A stretch of 64,000 nucleotides of DNA from Atlantibacter subterraneus (lineage in GTDB: Bacteria > Pseudomonadota > Gammaproteobacteria > Enterobacterales > Enterobacteriaceae). A program made the position numbers and the translations under genes. Below are positions 9,492 to 19,804 of this stretch, piece after piece. The notes beneath the pieces are model-generated. The model was not told the DNA's origin, made no database searches, and worked only from the letters and a program-made list of their open reading frames with translations. Numbering within the stretch: the stretch's first letter is position 1; the number at the start of each line of letters is the position of its first letter. The DNA lies in NCBI RefSeq assembly GCF_007570865.1, contig NZ_VLPS01000007.1, positions 1-64,000 on the forward strand. The letters are read 5' to 3'.

Positions 9492-10435
9492 TGAGTCGTC
9501 CTCGTCGTCGCGGTCGCGATGTGCATGGCGTGTTGTTGCTGGATAAGCCCGGCGGGCTCTCGTCCAACGACGCGCTGCAAAAAGTTAAACGCCTCTACAA
9601 TGCCAACCGGGCAGGGCATACCGGCGCGCTGGATCCGCTGGCGACCGGTATGTTGCCGATTTGCCTTGGCGAGGCAACAAAGTTTTCCCAATATTTGCTT
9701 GATTCCGATAAGCGTTATCGCGTGATTGCGCGGCTCGGGCAGCGCACCGATACCTCGGACGCCGACGGCAATATCGTCGAGGAAAGACCGGTAACGTTTT
9801 CTGCGCAGGAGCTGGAAAGCGCACTGGAGAGTTTCCGTGGTGAGACCCAACAGGTCCCGACCATGTTCTCGGCGCTAAAGTATCAGGGCAAACCGCTGTA
9901 CGAGTATGCGCGTCAGGGGATTGTGGTGCCGCGTGAAGCGCGTCCGATCACCGTTTATGAGCTGCTGTTTATTCGTCATGAAGGGCTGGAACTGGAGCTG
10001 GAAGTTCACTGCTCCAAGGGCACTTATATCCGCACCATCATTGACGATCTGGGTGAAAAGCTCGGCTGCGGCGCGCATGTTAGCTATCTGCGTCGGCTTG
10101 CGGTGAGTAAATACCCTGTCGAACGCATGGTGACGCTGGAGCAGCTGACTGCGCTGCGCGCTCAGGCGGATGAAGAAGGCGTTGATTTGTCGGTAGTTCT
10201 TGACCCGCTGTTAATGCCGATGGACAGTCCGGCTTCGGATTTCCCGGTGGTGAATATTCCACCTGTGACTGCGGGCTATTTTAAAAATGGCCAGCCGGTA
10301 CGCGTTGCAGACGTGCCGCTGCACGGCCTGGTGCGCGTAACCGAAGGCGATGAACAGAAGTTTATCGGCATGGGTGAAATTGATGACGAGGGACGCGTCG
10401 CGCCCCGTCGTCTGGTGGTGGAATACCACGACTAA
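9491..10435 (+). CDS. truB: tRNA pseudouridine(55) synthase TruB
   Basis: 314 aa (E. coli 314). Makes pseudouridine 55 in the T-loop of all elongator tRNAs and also acts as a tRNA chaperone. Catalytic Asp is in [15 protein letters not shown] (about residues 41-55); TruB motifs [15 protein letters not shown] and [13 protein letters not shown] are present, and a C-terminal PUA domain starts near 250. Translationally coupled to rbfA. Confidence 0.98.
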   Translation: MSRPRRRGRDVHGVLLLDKPGGLSSNDALQKVKRLYNANRAGHTGALDPLATGMLPICLGEATKFSQYLLDSDKRYRVIARLGQRTDTSDADGNIVEERPVTFSAQELESALESFRGETQQVPTMFSALKYQGKPLYEYARQGIVVPREARPITVYELLFIRHEGLELELEVHCSKGTYIRTIIDDLGEKLGCGAHVSYLRRLAVSKYPVERMVTLEQLTALRAQADEEGVDLSVVLDPLLMPMDSPASDFPVVNIPPVTAGYFKNGQPVRVADVPLHGLVRVTEGDEQKFIGMGEIDDEGRVAPRRLVVEYHD

Positions 10436-10438
10436 CGT

Positions 10439-10467
10439 TTGCGATAAGCTGCTGTGACAGGTAGAAT
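10439..10467 (+). promoter_or_regulatory. rpsO promoter (P1-like)
   Basis: -35 TTGCGA (10439-10444), 17-nt spacer, -10 TAGAAT (10462-10467), beginning 4 nt after the truB stop. A transcript starting near 10474 has a leader of about 100 nt, the region where ribosomal protein S15 represses its own translation through a pseudoknot in E. coli. Confidence 0.75.
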
Positions 10468-10502
10468 ATTGCGGCTAAATACGCTGCCAGTCGTTATTTT
10501 AA

Positions 10503-10844
<342 letters not shown>

Positions 10845-10862
10845 TTCTTGCGAGTTTCAGAA

Positions 10863-10888
10863 AAGGGGGCCTTTACGGCCCCTTTTTT
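10863..10888 (+). terminator. rpsO intrinsic terminator
   Basis: AAGGGGGCC pairs with GGCCCCTT around TTTAC, then a T-run to 10888; equivalent to E. coli rpsO t1, which partly reads through into pnp. The opposite strand also ends in CTTTT, so it can serve a leftward transcript. Confidence 0.88.
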
Positions 10889-11040
10889 CAACCAGATGGC
10901 AGAATTCAATAGTAAACTACTGTATTGTTGCCTGAAGGGATCTTCTTGTGCAGAGGTTCGCGCGGCTAATGAGAGGCTTGACTCCGCGACGGGGTTAGGA
11001 TTGTCATTAGTCGCGAGGATGCAAAGAAGGTCAATACTCA
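10866..11040 (-). ncRNA. Possible SraG-type antisense small RNA locus
   Basis: E. coli encodes the small RNA SraG opposite the rpsO-pnp intergenic region. The same region is conserved in layout here, and the rpsO terminator stem is also usable on this strand. I did not identify a promoter or a sequence match; the ends are nominal. Confidence 0.25.
10942..11029 (+). promoter_or_regulatory. RNase III stem-loop in the pnp leader
   Basis: Long interrupted stem: CTTCTT with AAGAAG, GCA with TGC, CGCG with CGCG and CTAATGA with TCATTAG, enclosing a second C/G-rich loop. In E. coli RNase III cuts the equivalent stem and PNPase then destabilises its own mRNA. It ends 60 nt before the pnp start. Confidence 0.85.
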
Positions 11041-11089
11041 ACAGCACGCCGCAGCGGTGTGCTGTCATTCATTAAGAAAGGGTATTATT

Positions 11090-13234
11090 TTGCTTAATCC
11101 GATCGTTCGTAAATTTCAATATGGTCAACATACCGTCACGTTAGAGACCGGTATGATGGCGCGCCAGGCTACCGCCGCAGTGATGGTAAGCATGGACGAC
11201 ACCGCAGTATTCGTGACCGTTGTGGGTCAGAAAAAAGCCAAACCGGGTCAGGATTTCTTCCCGCTGACCGTTAACTATCAAGAGCGTACCTACGCTGCTG
11301 GCCGTATCCCGGGTAGCTTCTTCCGTCGTGAAGGCCGCCCGAGCGAAGGCGAAACCCTGATCGCGCGCCTGATTGACCGTCCGGTTCGTCCGCTGTTCCC
11401 GGAAGGCTTCGTTAACGAAGTTCAGGTCATCGCGACCGTGGTTTCCGTGAACCCGCAGGTTCACCCGGACATCGTGGCAATGATTGGCGCATCCGCGGCC
11501 CTGAGCCTGTCTGGTATTCCGTTCAACGGCCCAATCGGCGCTGCACGCGTTGGCTATATCAACGACCAGTACGTGCTGAACCCGACGGCTGACGAGCTGA
11601 AAAACAGCAAGCTGGATCTGGTGGTTGCCGGTACCGAAGGCGCTGTACTGATGGTTGAATCCGAAGCTGAACTGCTGAGCGAAGACCAGATGCTGGGCGC
11701 AGTAGTGTTTGGCCACGATCAACAGCAGGTTGTTATCGAAAACATCAACGCCCTGGTCGCCGAAGCGGGCAAACCGCGTTGGGACTGGCAGCCGGAAGCC
11801 GCTAACGACGCGCTGAACAGCCGCGTTGCTGCGCTGGCTGAAACGCGTCTGAGCGACGCTTACCGCATCACCGACAAACAAGAACGTTATTCCCAGATCG
11901 ACGCGATTAAATCCGACGTCATCGCTGCGCTGCAGGCTGAACAGGCTGAAGGCGACGCGCTGGATGAAAACGAGCTGAACGACATTCTGCACGCTATCGA
12001 GAAAAACGTAGTACGTAGCCGCGTTCTGCGTGGTGAGCCGCGTATTGATGGCCGTGAAAAAGACATGATCCGTGGTCTGGACGTTCGTACCGGCGTACTG
12101 CCGCGTACTCACGGTTCGGCACTGTTCACCCGTGGCGAAACGCAGGCACTGGTTACCGCAACGCTGGGGACCGCACGCGATGCGCAGAACCTGGACGAGC
12201 TGATGGGCGAACGTACTGACAACTTCCTGTTCCACTACAACTTCCCTCCGTACTCCGTGGGTGAAACCGGGATGGTGGGCTCGCCGAAGCGTCGTGAAAT
12301 CGGCCACGGTCGCCTGGCGAAACGCGGCGTGATGGCAGTTATGCCGGATGCAGAGCGCTTCCCGTACACCGTTCGCGTGGTGTCGGAAATCACCGAATCC
12401 AACGGTTCTTCTTCCATGGCTTCCGTGTGTGGCGCATCTCTGGCGCTGATGGACGCGGGCGTGCCGATCAAAGCCGCCGTTGCGGGTATCGCAATGGGTC
12501 TGGTGAAAGAAGGCGACAACTTCGTGGTGCTGTCCGACATTTTGGGTGATGAAGATCACCTGGGCGACATGGACTTTAAAGTAGCCGGTAGCCGTGAAGG
12601 TATCTCCGCGCTGCAGATGGATATCAAAATCGAAGGCATCACCCGCGAAATCATGCAGGTGGCACTGAACCAGGCTAAGGGCGCGCGTCTGCACATCCTG
12701 AGCGTAATGGAACAGGCTATCAACGCACCGCGTGGCGACATCTCCGAATTCGCTCCGCGTATCCACACCATCAAGATCAACCCGGACAAGATCAAAGACG
12801 TGATCGGTAAGGGCGGTTCTGTGATCCGTGCGCTGACCGAAGAAACCGGCACCACCATCGAAATTGAAGATGACGGCACCGTGAAAATCGCGGCTACCGA
12901 CGGTGAAAAAGCCAAACACGCTATTCGCCGTATCGAAGAGATCACCGCTGAAATCGAAGTGGGTCGCGTTTATAACGGTAAAGTCACCCGTATCGTTGAC
13001 TTCGGTGCGTTTGTTGCCATTGGTGGCGGCAAAGAAGGCCTGGTACACATTTCCCAAATCGCTGACAAGCGCGTTGAGAAAGTAACTGATTATCTGCAGA
13101 TGAATCAGGAAGTGCCGGTCAAAGTTCTGGAAGTGGATCGCCAGGGCCGTATCCGTTTAAGCATTAAAGAAGCAGCCGAGCCGTCTCAGCCGGCGGCCGC
13201 ACCGGAAGCTCCGGCAGCACCGCAAGCTGAATAA
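11090..13234 (+). CDS. pnp: Polyribonucleotide nucleotidyltransferase (PNPase)
   Basis: 714 aa (E. coli 711). Two RNase PH-like domains joined by an all-alpha domain, then KH ([19 protein letters not shown], about 560-590) and S1 ([22 protein letters not shown], about 622-690) RNA-binding domains. 3'-5' phosphorolytic exoribonuclease of the degradosome. Active-site elements [19 protein letters not shown] are intact. The start is TTG at 11090 ([11 protein letters not shown]), the unusual codon also used in E. coli, which keeps initiation weak; upstream in-frame codons lie in the leader. Confidence 0.98.
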   Translation: MLNPIVRKFQYGQHTVTLETGMMARQATAAVMVSMDDTAVFVTVVGQKKAKPGQDFFPLTVNYQERTYAAGRIPGSFFRREGRPSEGETLIARLIDRPVRPLFPEGFVNEVQVIATVVSVNPQVHPDIVAMIGASAALSLSGIPFNGPIGAARVGYINDQYVLNPTADELKNSKLDLVVAGTEGAVLMVESEAELLSEDQMLGAVVFGHDQQQVVIENINALVAEAGKPRWDWQPEAANDALNSRVAALAETRLSDAYRITDKQERYSQIDAIKSDVIAALQAEQAEGDALDENELNDILHAIEKNVVRSRVLRGEPRIDGREKDMIRGLDVRTGVLPRTHGSALFTRGETQALVTATLGTARDAQNLDELMGERTDNFLFHYNFPPYSVGETGMVGSPKRREIGHGRLAKRGVMAVMPDAERFPYTVRVVSEITESNGSSSMASVCGASLALMDAGVPIKAAVAGIAMGLVKEGDNFVVLSDILGDEDHLGDMDFKVAGSREGISALQMDIKIEGITREIMQVALNQAKGARLHILSVMEQAINAPRGDISEFAPRIHTIKINPDKIKDVIGKGGSVIRALTEETGTTIEIEDDGTVKIAATDGEKAKHAIRRIEEITAEIEVGRVYNGKVTRIVDFGAFVAIGGGKEGLVHISQIADKRVEKVTDYLQMNQEVPVKVLEVDRQGRIRLSIKEAAEPSQPAAAPEAPAAPQAE

Positions 13235-13247
13235 GGGTTGCCATTAG

Positions 13248-13271
13248 GCTCTCCATGTTCGCATGGAGAGC
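13248..13271 (+). terminator. Hairpin after pnp
   Basis: GCTCTCCATG pairs perfectly with CATGGAGAGC around a TTCG tetraloop, 14 nt after the pnp stop. Only TCTTT follows, so it may act mainly as a 3'-end stabiliser with partial termination before nlpI. Confidence 0.65.
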
Positions 13272-13350
13272 TCTTTGATACCGGGCTGGAAGCCGGGTTT
13301 GCAACCGGGGAACAGGACGTTCATCCAATTGTTGTCTTCGGGAGTGGGAA

Positions 13351-14235
13351 ATGAAGCCTTTTTTGCGCTGGTGTTTCGTTGCGACAGCTCTCACGCTGGC
13401 AGGATGCAGCAACTCTGCCTGGCGTAAGAGTGAAGTCCTCGCGGTACCATTGCAACCGACTTTACAGCAAGAAGTCATTCTGGCTCGCATGGAACAAATT
13501 CTTGCCAGTCGGGCTTTAACCGATGATGAACGCGCTCAGCTTTTATATGAGCGCGGAGTGTTGTATGATAGTCTTGGTTTGCGGGCACTGGCGCGAAATG
13601 ATTTTTCACAAGCGCTGGCTATCCGCCCCGATATGCCTGAAGTATTCAATTACTTAGGCATTTATTTAACGCAGGCAGGCAATTTTGATGCTGCCTATGA
13701 AGCGTTTGATTCTGTACTTGAGCTTGAACCAACTTACAACTACGCGCATTTAAACCGCGGTATCGCCCTCTATTACGGCGGACGTTACCAGTTAGCGCAA
13801 GATGATCTGCTGGCGTTTTATCAAGACGATCCCAATGATCCTTTCCGTAGTCTGTGGCTCTATATTGCTGAACGCAAACTGGATGAGAAACAGGCCAAAG
13901 CGTCGTTACAACAACGCTTAGACAAATCGGATAAAGAGCAATGGGGATGGAACATTGTCGAGTTCTACCTGGGCAACATTAACGAAGCAACGTTAATGGA
14001 TCGGCTCAAGGCGGACGCAACGGATAACACCTCGCTCGCTGAGCATCTCAGTGAAACCAACTTCTATTTAGGTAAGTACTACCTAAGTCTGGGGGATACG
14101 GACAGCGCTACGGCACTGTTCAAGTTAGCGGTAGCTAACAACGTACATAACTACGTTGAACACCGTTACGCATTGTTGGAACTAGCACTCTTGGGCCAGG
14201 AGCAAGAAGACCTGGCAGAATCGGACCAGCAATAG
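13351..14235 (+). CDS. nlpI: Outer-membrane lipoprotein NlpI
   Basis: 294 aa, the E. coli length. Signal peptide with lipobox LAGC (lipidated C19), followed by TPR repeats (about 60-165, e.g. [22 protein letters not shown]... [15 protein letters not shown]). NlpI is an adaptor for murein endopeptidases: it delivers MepS to the protease Prc and scaffolds hydrolases with synthases at the outer membrane. Start ATG is preceded by GGGAGTGGGAA. Lies between pnp and yrbN/deaD as in E. coli. Confidence 0.97.
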   Translation: MKPFLRWCFVATALTLAGCSNSAWRKSEVLAVPLQPTLQQEVILARMEQILASRALTDDERAQLLYERGVLYDSLGLRALARNDFSQALAIRPDMPEVFNYLGIYLTQAGNFDAAYEAFDSVLELEPTYNYAHLNRGIALYYGGRYQLAQDDLLAFYQDDPNDPFRSLWLYIAERKLDEKQAKASLQQRLDKSDKEQWGWNIVEFYLGNINEATLMDRLKADATDNTSLAEHLSETNFYLGKYYLSLGDTDSATALFKLAVANNVHNYVEHRYALLELALLGQEQEDLAESDQQ

Positions 14236-14341
14236 CTGACGGACATCTATCAGCCCAAAACTTTTTTAAAGTCATCACCTTAGCGGGTGAGGGCGTTTTT
14301 GTTCGTCAATCAACCAAATTTGAGCCGGTTCACACTTTTCA

Positions 14342-14422
14342 ATGAAAATTGCAGATCTTTTTCATGATGAGTTATGTAGACTGGCCGCCATTTATCTTGA
14401 GGCACACGTACTACATGACTGA
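14342..14422 (+). CDS. yrbN: YrbN, 26-residue small protein upstream of deaD
   Basis: ATG at 14342, TGA at 14420-14422: 26 residues beginning [14 protein letters not shown] and ending EAHVLHD, to my memory the same as the E. coli small protein YrbN, whose expression has been reported. Function unknown. Its last 8 nt overlap the start of deaD (ATG at 14415) in another frame, so translation of yrbN may couple to deaD. Conservation at the amino-acid level where the surrounding leader has diverged supports a real gene. Confidence 0.85.
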   Translation: MKIADLFHDELCRLAAIYLEAHVLHD

Positions 14423-16358
14423 ATTCGAAACCACTTTTTCTGATCTGGGGCTGAAGACTCCTATCCTTGAAGCCCTTAACGATCTGGGTTACGAAAAGCC
14501 ATCTCCAATCCAGGCCGAGTGTATTCCGCACCTGCTTGGTGGCCGCGATGTTCTGGGTATGGCCCAGACAGGCAGCGGCAAAACCGCAGCGTTCTCATTA
14601 CCGCTGCTGAACAACCTTGATCCTGAATTGAAAGCGCCGCAAATCCTGGTGCTGGCCCCGACCCGCGAACTGGCGGTTCAGGTTGCTGAAGCAATGACGG
14701 ACTTCTCTAAACATATGCATGGCGTAAACGTGGTAGCCCTTTACGGTGGCCAGCGTTATGACGTGCAGCTGCGCGCCCTGCGTCAGGGCCCACAGATTGT
14801 TGTGGGTACTCCAGGTCGCCTGCTTGACCATTTAAAACGCGGTACGCTGAACCTGTCCAACCTGAGCGGTCTGGTACTGGACGAAGCGGATGAAATGCTG
14901 CGTATGGGCTTCATCGAAGACGTTGAAACCATCATGGCGCAGATCCCGGAAGGTCATCAGACCGCCCTGTTCTCCGCTACCATGCCGGAAGCGATTCGCC
15001 GCATTACCCGCCGCTTTATGAAAGAGCCGCAGGAAGTGCGCATTCAGTCCAGCGTGACCACTCGCCCGGACATCAGCCAGAGCTACTGGACTGTATACGG
15101 CATGCGTAAAAACGAAGCGCTGGTGCGTTTCCTGGAAGCGGAAGATTTTGACGCGGCGATTATTTTCGTGCGCACCAAAAACGCGACCCTGGAAGTAGCC
15201 GAAGCGCTGGAGCGCAGCGGTTACAACAGCGCCGCGCTGAACGGTGACATGAACCAGGCGCTGCGTGAGCAGACCCTGGAACGCCTGAAAGATGGTCGTC
15301 TGGACATCCTGATCGCCACCGACGTTGCGGCCCGTGGCCTGGACGTTGAGCGTATCAGCCTGGTCGTTAACTACGATATCCCGATGGATTCAGAATCCTA
15401 CGTTCACCGTATTGGCCGTACCGGTCGTGCGGGTCGTGCTGGCCGCGCGCTGCTGTTCGTTGAGAACCGCGAGCGTCGTCTGCTGCGCAACATCGAACGC
15501 ACCATGAAGCTGACCATTCCGGAAGTAGAACTGCCGAACGCAGAACTGCTGGGCAAACGCCGCCTGGAGAAATTCGCCGCTAAAGTACAGCAGCAGTTGG
15601 AAAGCAGCGATCTGGATCAGTACCGCGCTCTGCTGGCGAAAATCCAGCCGACCGCAGAAGACGAAGAGCTGGACATCGAAACCCTGGCTGCCGCGCTGCT
15701 GAAAATGGCGCAGGGCGAACGTCCGCTGATCCTGCCGCCGGATGCGCCGATGCGTCCGCGTCGTGAGTTCCGTGAGCGTGACGATCGTTTCGAGCGTCGC
15801 GGCGATCGTAACGATCGTGGTCCGCGTAGCGACCGTCCTCAGCGCGAGGGTGAAGATCGTCCGCGTCGTGAGCGTCGTGACGTTGGCGACATGGAGCTGT
15901 ATCGCATTGAAGTGGGCCGTGATGATGGCGTTGAAGTTCGTCATATCGTTGGCGCGATTGCTAACGAAGGCGACATCAGCAGCCGTTACATCGGTAACAT
16001 TAAGCTGTTTGCGTCCCACTCCACCATTGAGCTGCCGAAAGGCATGCCGGGCGAAGTTCTGCAACACTTCACCCGCACGCGTATTCTCAACAAACCGATG
16101 AATATGCAGCTGCTGGGCGACGCGCAACCGCGTCCGGATCGCGGTGGTGAACGTCGTGGCGGCGGCGCTGGTGCTGGCCGTGGCGGTTTCGGTGGCGAGC
16201 GTCGTGAAGGCGGTCGTAGCGAAGGTCGTCGTTTCAGCGGTGAACGTCGTGAAGGCGGCGCAGGCCGTAGCTTCAGCGGCGAGCGTCGTGAAGGTGGCCG
16301 TGGCCCGCGTCGTGAAGATGGCGCTGCACCGTCCCGCCGTCGTTTCGGCGACGCATAA
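14415..16358 (+). CDS. deaD: ATP-dependent RNA helicase DeaD (CsdA)
   Basis: 647 aa (K-12 629). DEAD-box core with Q motif, AQTGSGKT (I), PTRELA (Ia), LDEADEM (II), SAT (III), and [11 protein letters not shown] (VI) in the first 370 residues; then a dimerisation region, an RRM-like domain ([21 protein letters not shown]) and an Arg/Gly-rich tail with repeated GERREGG. Cold-shock helicase of 50S biogenesis and the cold degradosome. The start [13 protein letters not shown] matches the family; the longer in-frame reading crosses yrbN and is rejected. The tail is longer than in K-12. Confidence 0.97.
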   Translation: MTEFETTFSDLGLKTPILEALNDLGYEKPSPIQAECIPHLLGGRDVLGMAQTGSGKTAAFSLPLLNNLDPELKAPQILVLAPTRELAVQVAEAMTDFSKHMHGVNVVALYGGQRYDVQLRALRQGPQIVVGTPGRLLDHLKRGTLNLSNLSGLVLDEADEMLRMGFIEDVETIMAQIPEGHQTALFSATMPEAIRRITRRFMKEPQEVRIQSSVTTRPDISQSYWTVYGMRKNEALVRFLEAEDFDAAIIFVRTKNATLEVAEALERSGYNSAALNGDMNQALREQTLERLKDGRLDILIATDVAARGLDVERISLVVNYDIPMDSESYVHRIGRTGRAGRAGRALLFVENRERRLLRNIERTMKLTIPEVELPNAELLGKRRLEKFAAKVQQQLESSDLDQYRALLAKIQPTAEDEELDIETLAAALLKMAQGERPLILPPDAPMRPRREFRERDDRFERRGDRNDRGPRSDRPQREGEDRPRRERRDVGDMELYRIEVGRDDGVEVRHIVGAIANEGDISSRYIGNIKLFASHSTIELPKGMPGEVLQHFTRTRILNKPMNMQLLGDAQPRPDRGGERRGGGAGAGRGGFGGERREGGRSEGRRFSGERREGGAGRSFSGERREGGRGPRREDGAAPSRRRFGDA

Positions 16359-16385
16359 GGTCTGAACGCCTTACGCTTTACAAAC

Positions 16386-16403
16386 TGTAAAGTTTAATAA
16401 ACA
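16386..16403 (+). promoter_or_regulatory. TyrR box upstream of mtr
   Basis: TGTAAA-N6-TAAACA, a near match to the TyrR consensus TGTAAA-N6-TTTACA, just after an inverted TTTACA/TGTAAA pair. In E. coli TyrR activates mtr with Phe or Tyr. It lies about 105 nt upstream of the mtr start and abuts the deaD terminator. Confidence 0.6.
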
Positions 16404-16433
16404 GTCCCGATCAAAATGATTGGGACTTTTTTT
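16403..16433 (+). terminator. deaD intrinsic terminator
   Basis: AGTCCCGATCA pairs with TGATTGGGACT (one mismatch-tolerant position) around AAA, followed by TTTTTTT. Confidence 0.9.
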
Positions 16434-16442
16434 ATCTGGATT

Positions 16443-16460
16443 GTACTCGTGTACTGGTAC
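16443..16460 (+). promoter_or_regulatory. TrpR operator overlapping the mtr promoter
   Basis: GTACTCGTGTACTGGTAC has Trp-operator symmetry (GTAC ends, GTACT and ACTGGTAC half-sites) and overlaps the probable -10 TACAAT at 16458-16463. Tryptophan-loaded TrpR represses mtr in E. coli through a site of this kind. Confidence 0.7.
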
Positions 16461-16507
16461 AATGACGCATCCGCTTTCCGGATCCGATCGTTAATACAGG
16501 ACATAAC

Positions 16508-17752
16508 ATGGCAACCCTCTCCACCACCAGCGTCTCGCCCTCCATTCTGGGCGGCATTGTTATTATTGCCGGCACCATCATCGGCGCAGGAATGTTCTCT
16601 CTGCCGGTCGTGATGTCAGGCGCGTGGTTTTTCTGGTCACTGGCGGCGTTAGGGGTTACCTGGTTCTGCATGCTCCATTCCGGCTTAATGATCCTCGAAG
16701 CAAACCTCAACTACGCGCCCGGTGCCAGCTTCGATACCATGACTAAAGATCTGCTCGGCAAAAACTGGACGTGGATCAACGGCCTCTCCATCGCCTTTGT
16801 ACTGTATATCCTGACCTACGCCTATATCTCGGCGAGCGGCTCGATACTGCATCACACGCTGTCGGAAATGTCGCTGTCGTTTTCTCCCCGGCTGGCGGGA
16901 CTGATCTTCGCGTTGATCGTGGCGTTTGTGGTCTGGCTTAGCACCCGTGCGGTGAGCAGGATGACGGCGATTGTGCTGGGCGCGAAGGTGATTACGTTCT
17001 TCCTGACTTTCGGCAGCCTGTTGGGCCACGTTGAGCCTGCCACGCTGTTTAACGTTGCGGAGCCTCAGCCATCCTACCTGCCGTATTTGTTGATGACGCT
17101 GCCATTCTGCCTGGCGTCATTTGGCTATCACGGCAACGTGCCGAGCCTGATGAAGTATTACGGCAAAGATCCGCGCACCATTGTGCGCTGCATTGTGTGG
17201 GGAACGCTGATTGCGCTGGCGCTGTATACCGTCTGGCTGCTGGCGACCATGGGGAATATCCCGCGTCCGGCGTTTATTGAGATTGCCCAAAAAGGCGGCA
17301 ATATTGATGTGCTGGTCCAGGCGCTGGCGGGCGTGCTCAACAGTAAGACGCTCGACCTGCTGTTAATCATCTTCTCTAACTTTGCGGTCGCCAGCTCGTT
17401 CCTCGGCGTCACCCTGGGTCTGTTTGACTACCTGGCGGATTTATTCGGCTTCGATGATTCCGCGCTGGGGCGTTTCAAAACCGTGCTGTTAACCTTTGTG
17501 CCGCCGATTGCGGGCGGCATGCTGTGGCCGAACGGATTTTTGTACGCTATCGGCTATGCCGGGCTGGCTGCGACTATCTGGGCTGCAATTGTACCTGCGC
17601 TGTTGGCCAGGGCGTCGCGTAAGCGCTTCGGCAGCCCGCTGTTTCGCGTCTGGGGCGGGACGCCGATGATTGTGCTGATCCTGGTTTTCGGCATCGGTAA
17701 TGCGCTGGTGCATCTGTTATCGACGGCGAACCTGCTGCCAGTTTATCAATAA
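16508..17752 (+). CDS. mtr: High-affinity tryptophan permease Mtr
   Basis: 414 aa, the E. coli length, ending LLPVYQ as in E. coli. Aromatic amino-acid permease (HAAAP family) with about 11 membrane helices; the N-terminal [17 protein letters not shown] is the substrate-site GxG motif of the APC fold. Proton-driven Trp (and indole) uptake. Promoter region carries TyrR- and TrpR-type sites. Monocistronic, ended by a bidirectional terminator shared with yhbW. Confidence 0.97.
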   Translation: MATLSTTSVSPSILGGIVIIAGTIIGAGMFSLPVVMSGAWFFWSLAALGVTWFCMLHSGLMILEANLNYAPGASFDTMTKDLLGKNWTWINGLSIAFVLYILTYAYISASGSILHHTLSEMSLSFSPRLAGLIFALIVAFVVWLSTRAVSRMTAIVLGAKVITFFLTFGSLLGHVEPATLFNVAEPQPSYLPYLLMTLPFCLASFGYHGNVPSLMKYYGKDPRTIVRCIVWGTLIALALYTVWLLATMGNIPRPAFIEIAQKGGNIDVLVQALAGVLNSKTLDLLLIIFSNFAVASSFLGVTLGLFDYLADLFGFDDSALGRFKTVLLTFVPPIAGGMLWPNGFLYAIGYAGLAATIWAAIVPALLARASRKRFGSPLFRVWGGTPMIVLILVFGIGNALVHLLSTANLLPVYQ

Positions 17753-17757
17753 AAAAA

Positions 17758-17778
17758 CGCCCTCCGATGTGGAGGGCG
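17758..17778. terminator. Bidirectional terminator between mtr and yhbW
   Basis: CGCCCTCC pairs with GGAGGGCG (loop GATGT), preceded by seven A. Those give a T-run for the leftward yhbW transcript; the rightward mtr transcript has only CTCTGTT. Confidence 0.85.
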
Positions 17779-17783
17779 CTCTG

Positions 17784-18788
17784 TTACAACGATTCGCGAA
17801 CCTGCATCGCTAAATCGAAGGAGTGGAGACGGGCCTGATGATCGAAAATCTGCCCGTTAACCATGATTTCATCGGCCTCGGTTTCCCGCAGGATCGACAG
17901 CAAGCCGTGGCGCACTTTAGCCTTATCGCCCACCAGAGACATGCCCAGCGCCTGCTGGACGCCATACTGCTCCGCCGGGCTCCAGATACTCTCCATGCTT
18001 TCCACCGGCGGCGGCAGCTGTCCGGCCTCGCCGCGGCGCAGCTTCACAAACGCCTGCTGCATTGAGGTAAACAAAAACTCCGCGTCGCGATTGCTGTCGG
18101 CTGCCACGATATTGATGCACACCAGCGCGTACGGTTTTTCCAGCCGCCCGGACGGTTTGAACTGGGTACGATACAGATGCAGCGCCTGGAACAGCATATC
18201 CGGCGCGAAGTGCGAGGCAAATGCGAAGGGCAGCCCCATCTGAGCCGCCAGCTGTGCGCTATACAGGCTGGAGCCTAACAGCCACAGCGGGATTTTCGCG
18301 CCGTAGCCCGGCACCGGACGCACGGCAGGGTGCGGATCGCGCGCGTCAAACCACTCCACCAGCTCGTTCACATCGCGCGGGAAGTTATCAATATCGCCGC
18401 TCATATGGCGGCGCAGCGCCATCATGGTGCGTTGATCGCTGCCCGGCGCGCGGCCCAGCCCCAGCTCAATGCGGCCAGGATACAGCGCGTCCAGAGTGCC
18501 GAACTGTTCGGCAATCACCAGCGGAGAGTGGTTGGGCAGCATCACGCCGCCTGAGCCCAGGCGCAGTGTGGAGGTATTCGCGGCAAGATAGCCGATCAGC
18601 ACCGACGTCGCCGCGCTGGCGATGCCGGTCATATTGTGATGTTCAGCCAGCCAGTAGCGGTGATAGCCGCGCGCTTCGGCAAGTTTGGCTAAATCCAGAG
18701 AATGATGGAACGCGTCCCGGGCGCTGAGCCCTTGCGGGATCGGGGCCAGGTCAAGCAAAGAGAAAGGTACAGTTGATTGCGTGGTCAT
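17784..18788 (-). CDS. yhbW: Luciferase-like flavin monooxygenase-family protein YhbW
   Basis: 334 aa (E. coli 335), bacterial-luciferase-like TIM barrel: [45 protein letters not shown] and [13 protein letters not shown] are typical of the FMN/F420-type family. Reaction unknown; it may be a flavin-dependent oxidoreductase. Downstream of ubiUV on the same strand, separated by a 127-nt spacer almost entirely occupied by an imperfect palindrome, whose proximal arm covers the likely Shine-Dalgarno sequence GTGAG. Confidence 0.93.
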   Translation of the reverse strand: MTTQSTVPFSLLDLAPIPQGLSARDAFHHSLDLAKLAEARGYHRYWLAEHHNMTGIASAATSVLIGYLAANTSTLRLGSGGVMLPNHSPLVIAEQFGTLDALYPGRIELGLGRAPGSDQRTMMALRRHMSGDIDNFPRDVNELVEWFDARDPHPAVRPVPGYGAKIPLWLLGSSLYSAQLAAQMGLPFAFASHFAPDMLFQALHLYRTQFKPSGRLEKPYALVCINIVAADSNRDAEFLFTSMQQAFVKLRRGEAGQLPPPVESMESIWSPAEQYGVQQALGMSLVGDKAKVRHGLLSILRETEADEIMVNGQIFDHQARLHSFDLAMQVRESL

Positions 18789-18791
18789 AGC

Positions 18792-18911
18792 AGCTCACTT
18801 TGTCACAGCACTGTTTCAGATTAAAGGTCTGCCTCCGGCGCGCATGCGCCAGAAAGCTGTACCTTTTAATACTGCATTAAAATCCGCTGATTGCTGTTAA
18901 CAAAGTGAGCT
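18792..18911. repeat. 120-nt imperfect palindrome filling the ubiV-yhbW spacer
   Basis: Outer arms AGCTCACTTTGT (18792-18803) and ACAAAGTGAGCT (18900-18911) are perfect 12-mers, extended inward by AGCA/TGCT with one bulge. A middle pair ATTAAAGGT / ACCTTTTAAT and an apical GGCGC-GCAT-GCGCC are nested inside; the right arm has about 17 extra nt. Seven T follow on the + strand. The whole element could fold as one long hairpin in either strand. It matches none of the enteric repeats (REP, ERIC) I know. Confidence 0.75.
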
Positions 18912-18915
18912 TTTT

Positions 18916-19794
18916 TTAGGCCTGCAGCTCAAGCCCCGCCAGACGACGCCAGTAACCGTTGCAGTCGCTGTTGGCTTCCAGCGCCAGCGGCGCAGCGCCT
19001 GCCTCATTGGCACGAAAGGCGTTGAGCATGTCGATGGTGTCCGTGCCCATCGGAGAAAGCCGCACTACATCTACCAGACCCTGCATAGAGGTTAACTCGT
19101 TGCCGAGATTGTAGACGTAGCCGCTCATGGTCTGGATACCGTTCAGCACAAACACCTGCTGGCCTTCCTGGGAATGAATCACCCGCCCATGTGGGTATTT
19201 GATGCAGCAGGTTTCGCATTCATCTTTAGGCCGATCCTCTGATCGCGCGGTAAAGCAGCGGGCGGAGTAGGCCAGCGGCAGATGACCGTAGCTCAGCACT
19301 TCCACCTCGAACTGCTGGCGAATGCCCAGATCTTCGCACTGGGTCAGTAAATTCACCAGCCAGTCGCGGGAGAGTTCCACGGGCATACACCAGCGCATCA
19401 TGCCCTGTTTCGCCAGGCGGCGCAGCGTGACGGCGTTATAGCAGTTGAGCGCATGGCTGGCGACAAACGGCAACCCGCGTTCCCAGGCCATATTCACGGT
19501 GCCGAAATCGCTGGCCTCAATCAGAAACTCGCCGTTTTCCACATAACGCTTCAGCTCGTTAAGCTCCGATGGTGCCTGTACCAGCGCTAAGGTGGAGATG
19601 ACGACCTGTTTGCCGCTGGCCGCGACGGTTTTCGCCATCTCCAGCCAGTCGCCCACTTTGGTATCGCGGCGCTTGCTGCACACCGACTCGCCAAGATAGA
19701 TAATATCGGCGCGGCTGTTGGCCGCTGCCTGATAAAACTGTTCCAGCGTCGCTTTCGGCCAGTAATACAGTACTGGCCCTAATGAATATTTCAT
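18916..19794 (-). CDS. ubiV: Oxygen-independent ubiquinone hydroxylation protein UbiV
   Basis: 292 aa U32-peptidase-family protein. The four [4Fe-4S] ligands of E. coli UbiV are kept: C39, C180, C193 and C197 (in DECETCCIKYPHG). With UbiU it forms a heterodimer that hydroxylates ubiquinone precursors without O2, using prephenate as oxygen donor. The ubiU stop is 10 nt upstream of its ATG, so the pair is one operon. Confidence 0.95.
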   Translation of the reverse strand: MKYSLGPVLYYWPKATLEQFYQAAANSRADIIYLGESVCSKRRDTKVGDWLEMAKTVAASGKQVVISTLALVQAPSELNELKRYVENGEFLIEASDFGTVNMAWERGLPFVASHALNCYNAVTLRRLAKQGMMRWCMPVELSRDWLVNLLTQCEDLGIRQQFEVEVLSYGHLPLAYSARCFTARSEDRPKDECETCCIKYPHGRVIHSQEGQQVFVLNGIQTMSGYVYNLGNELTSMQGLVDVVRLSPMGTDTIDMLNAFRANEAGAAPLALEANSDCNGYWRRLAGLELQA

Positions 19795-19804
19795 TGTGGT
19801 TCCT

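Noticed and set aside
11141-13057. 638-codon open frame on the strand opposite pnp, and similar long antisense frames opposite infB, deaD and nusA
   Set aside because: They mirror highly biased codon usage in strongly expressed genes; the products are His/Phe/Gln-rich with no domain and no ribosome-binding site.
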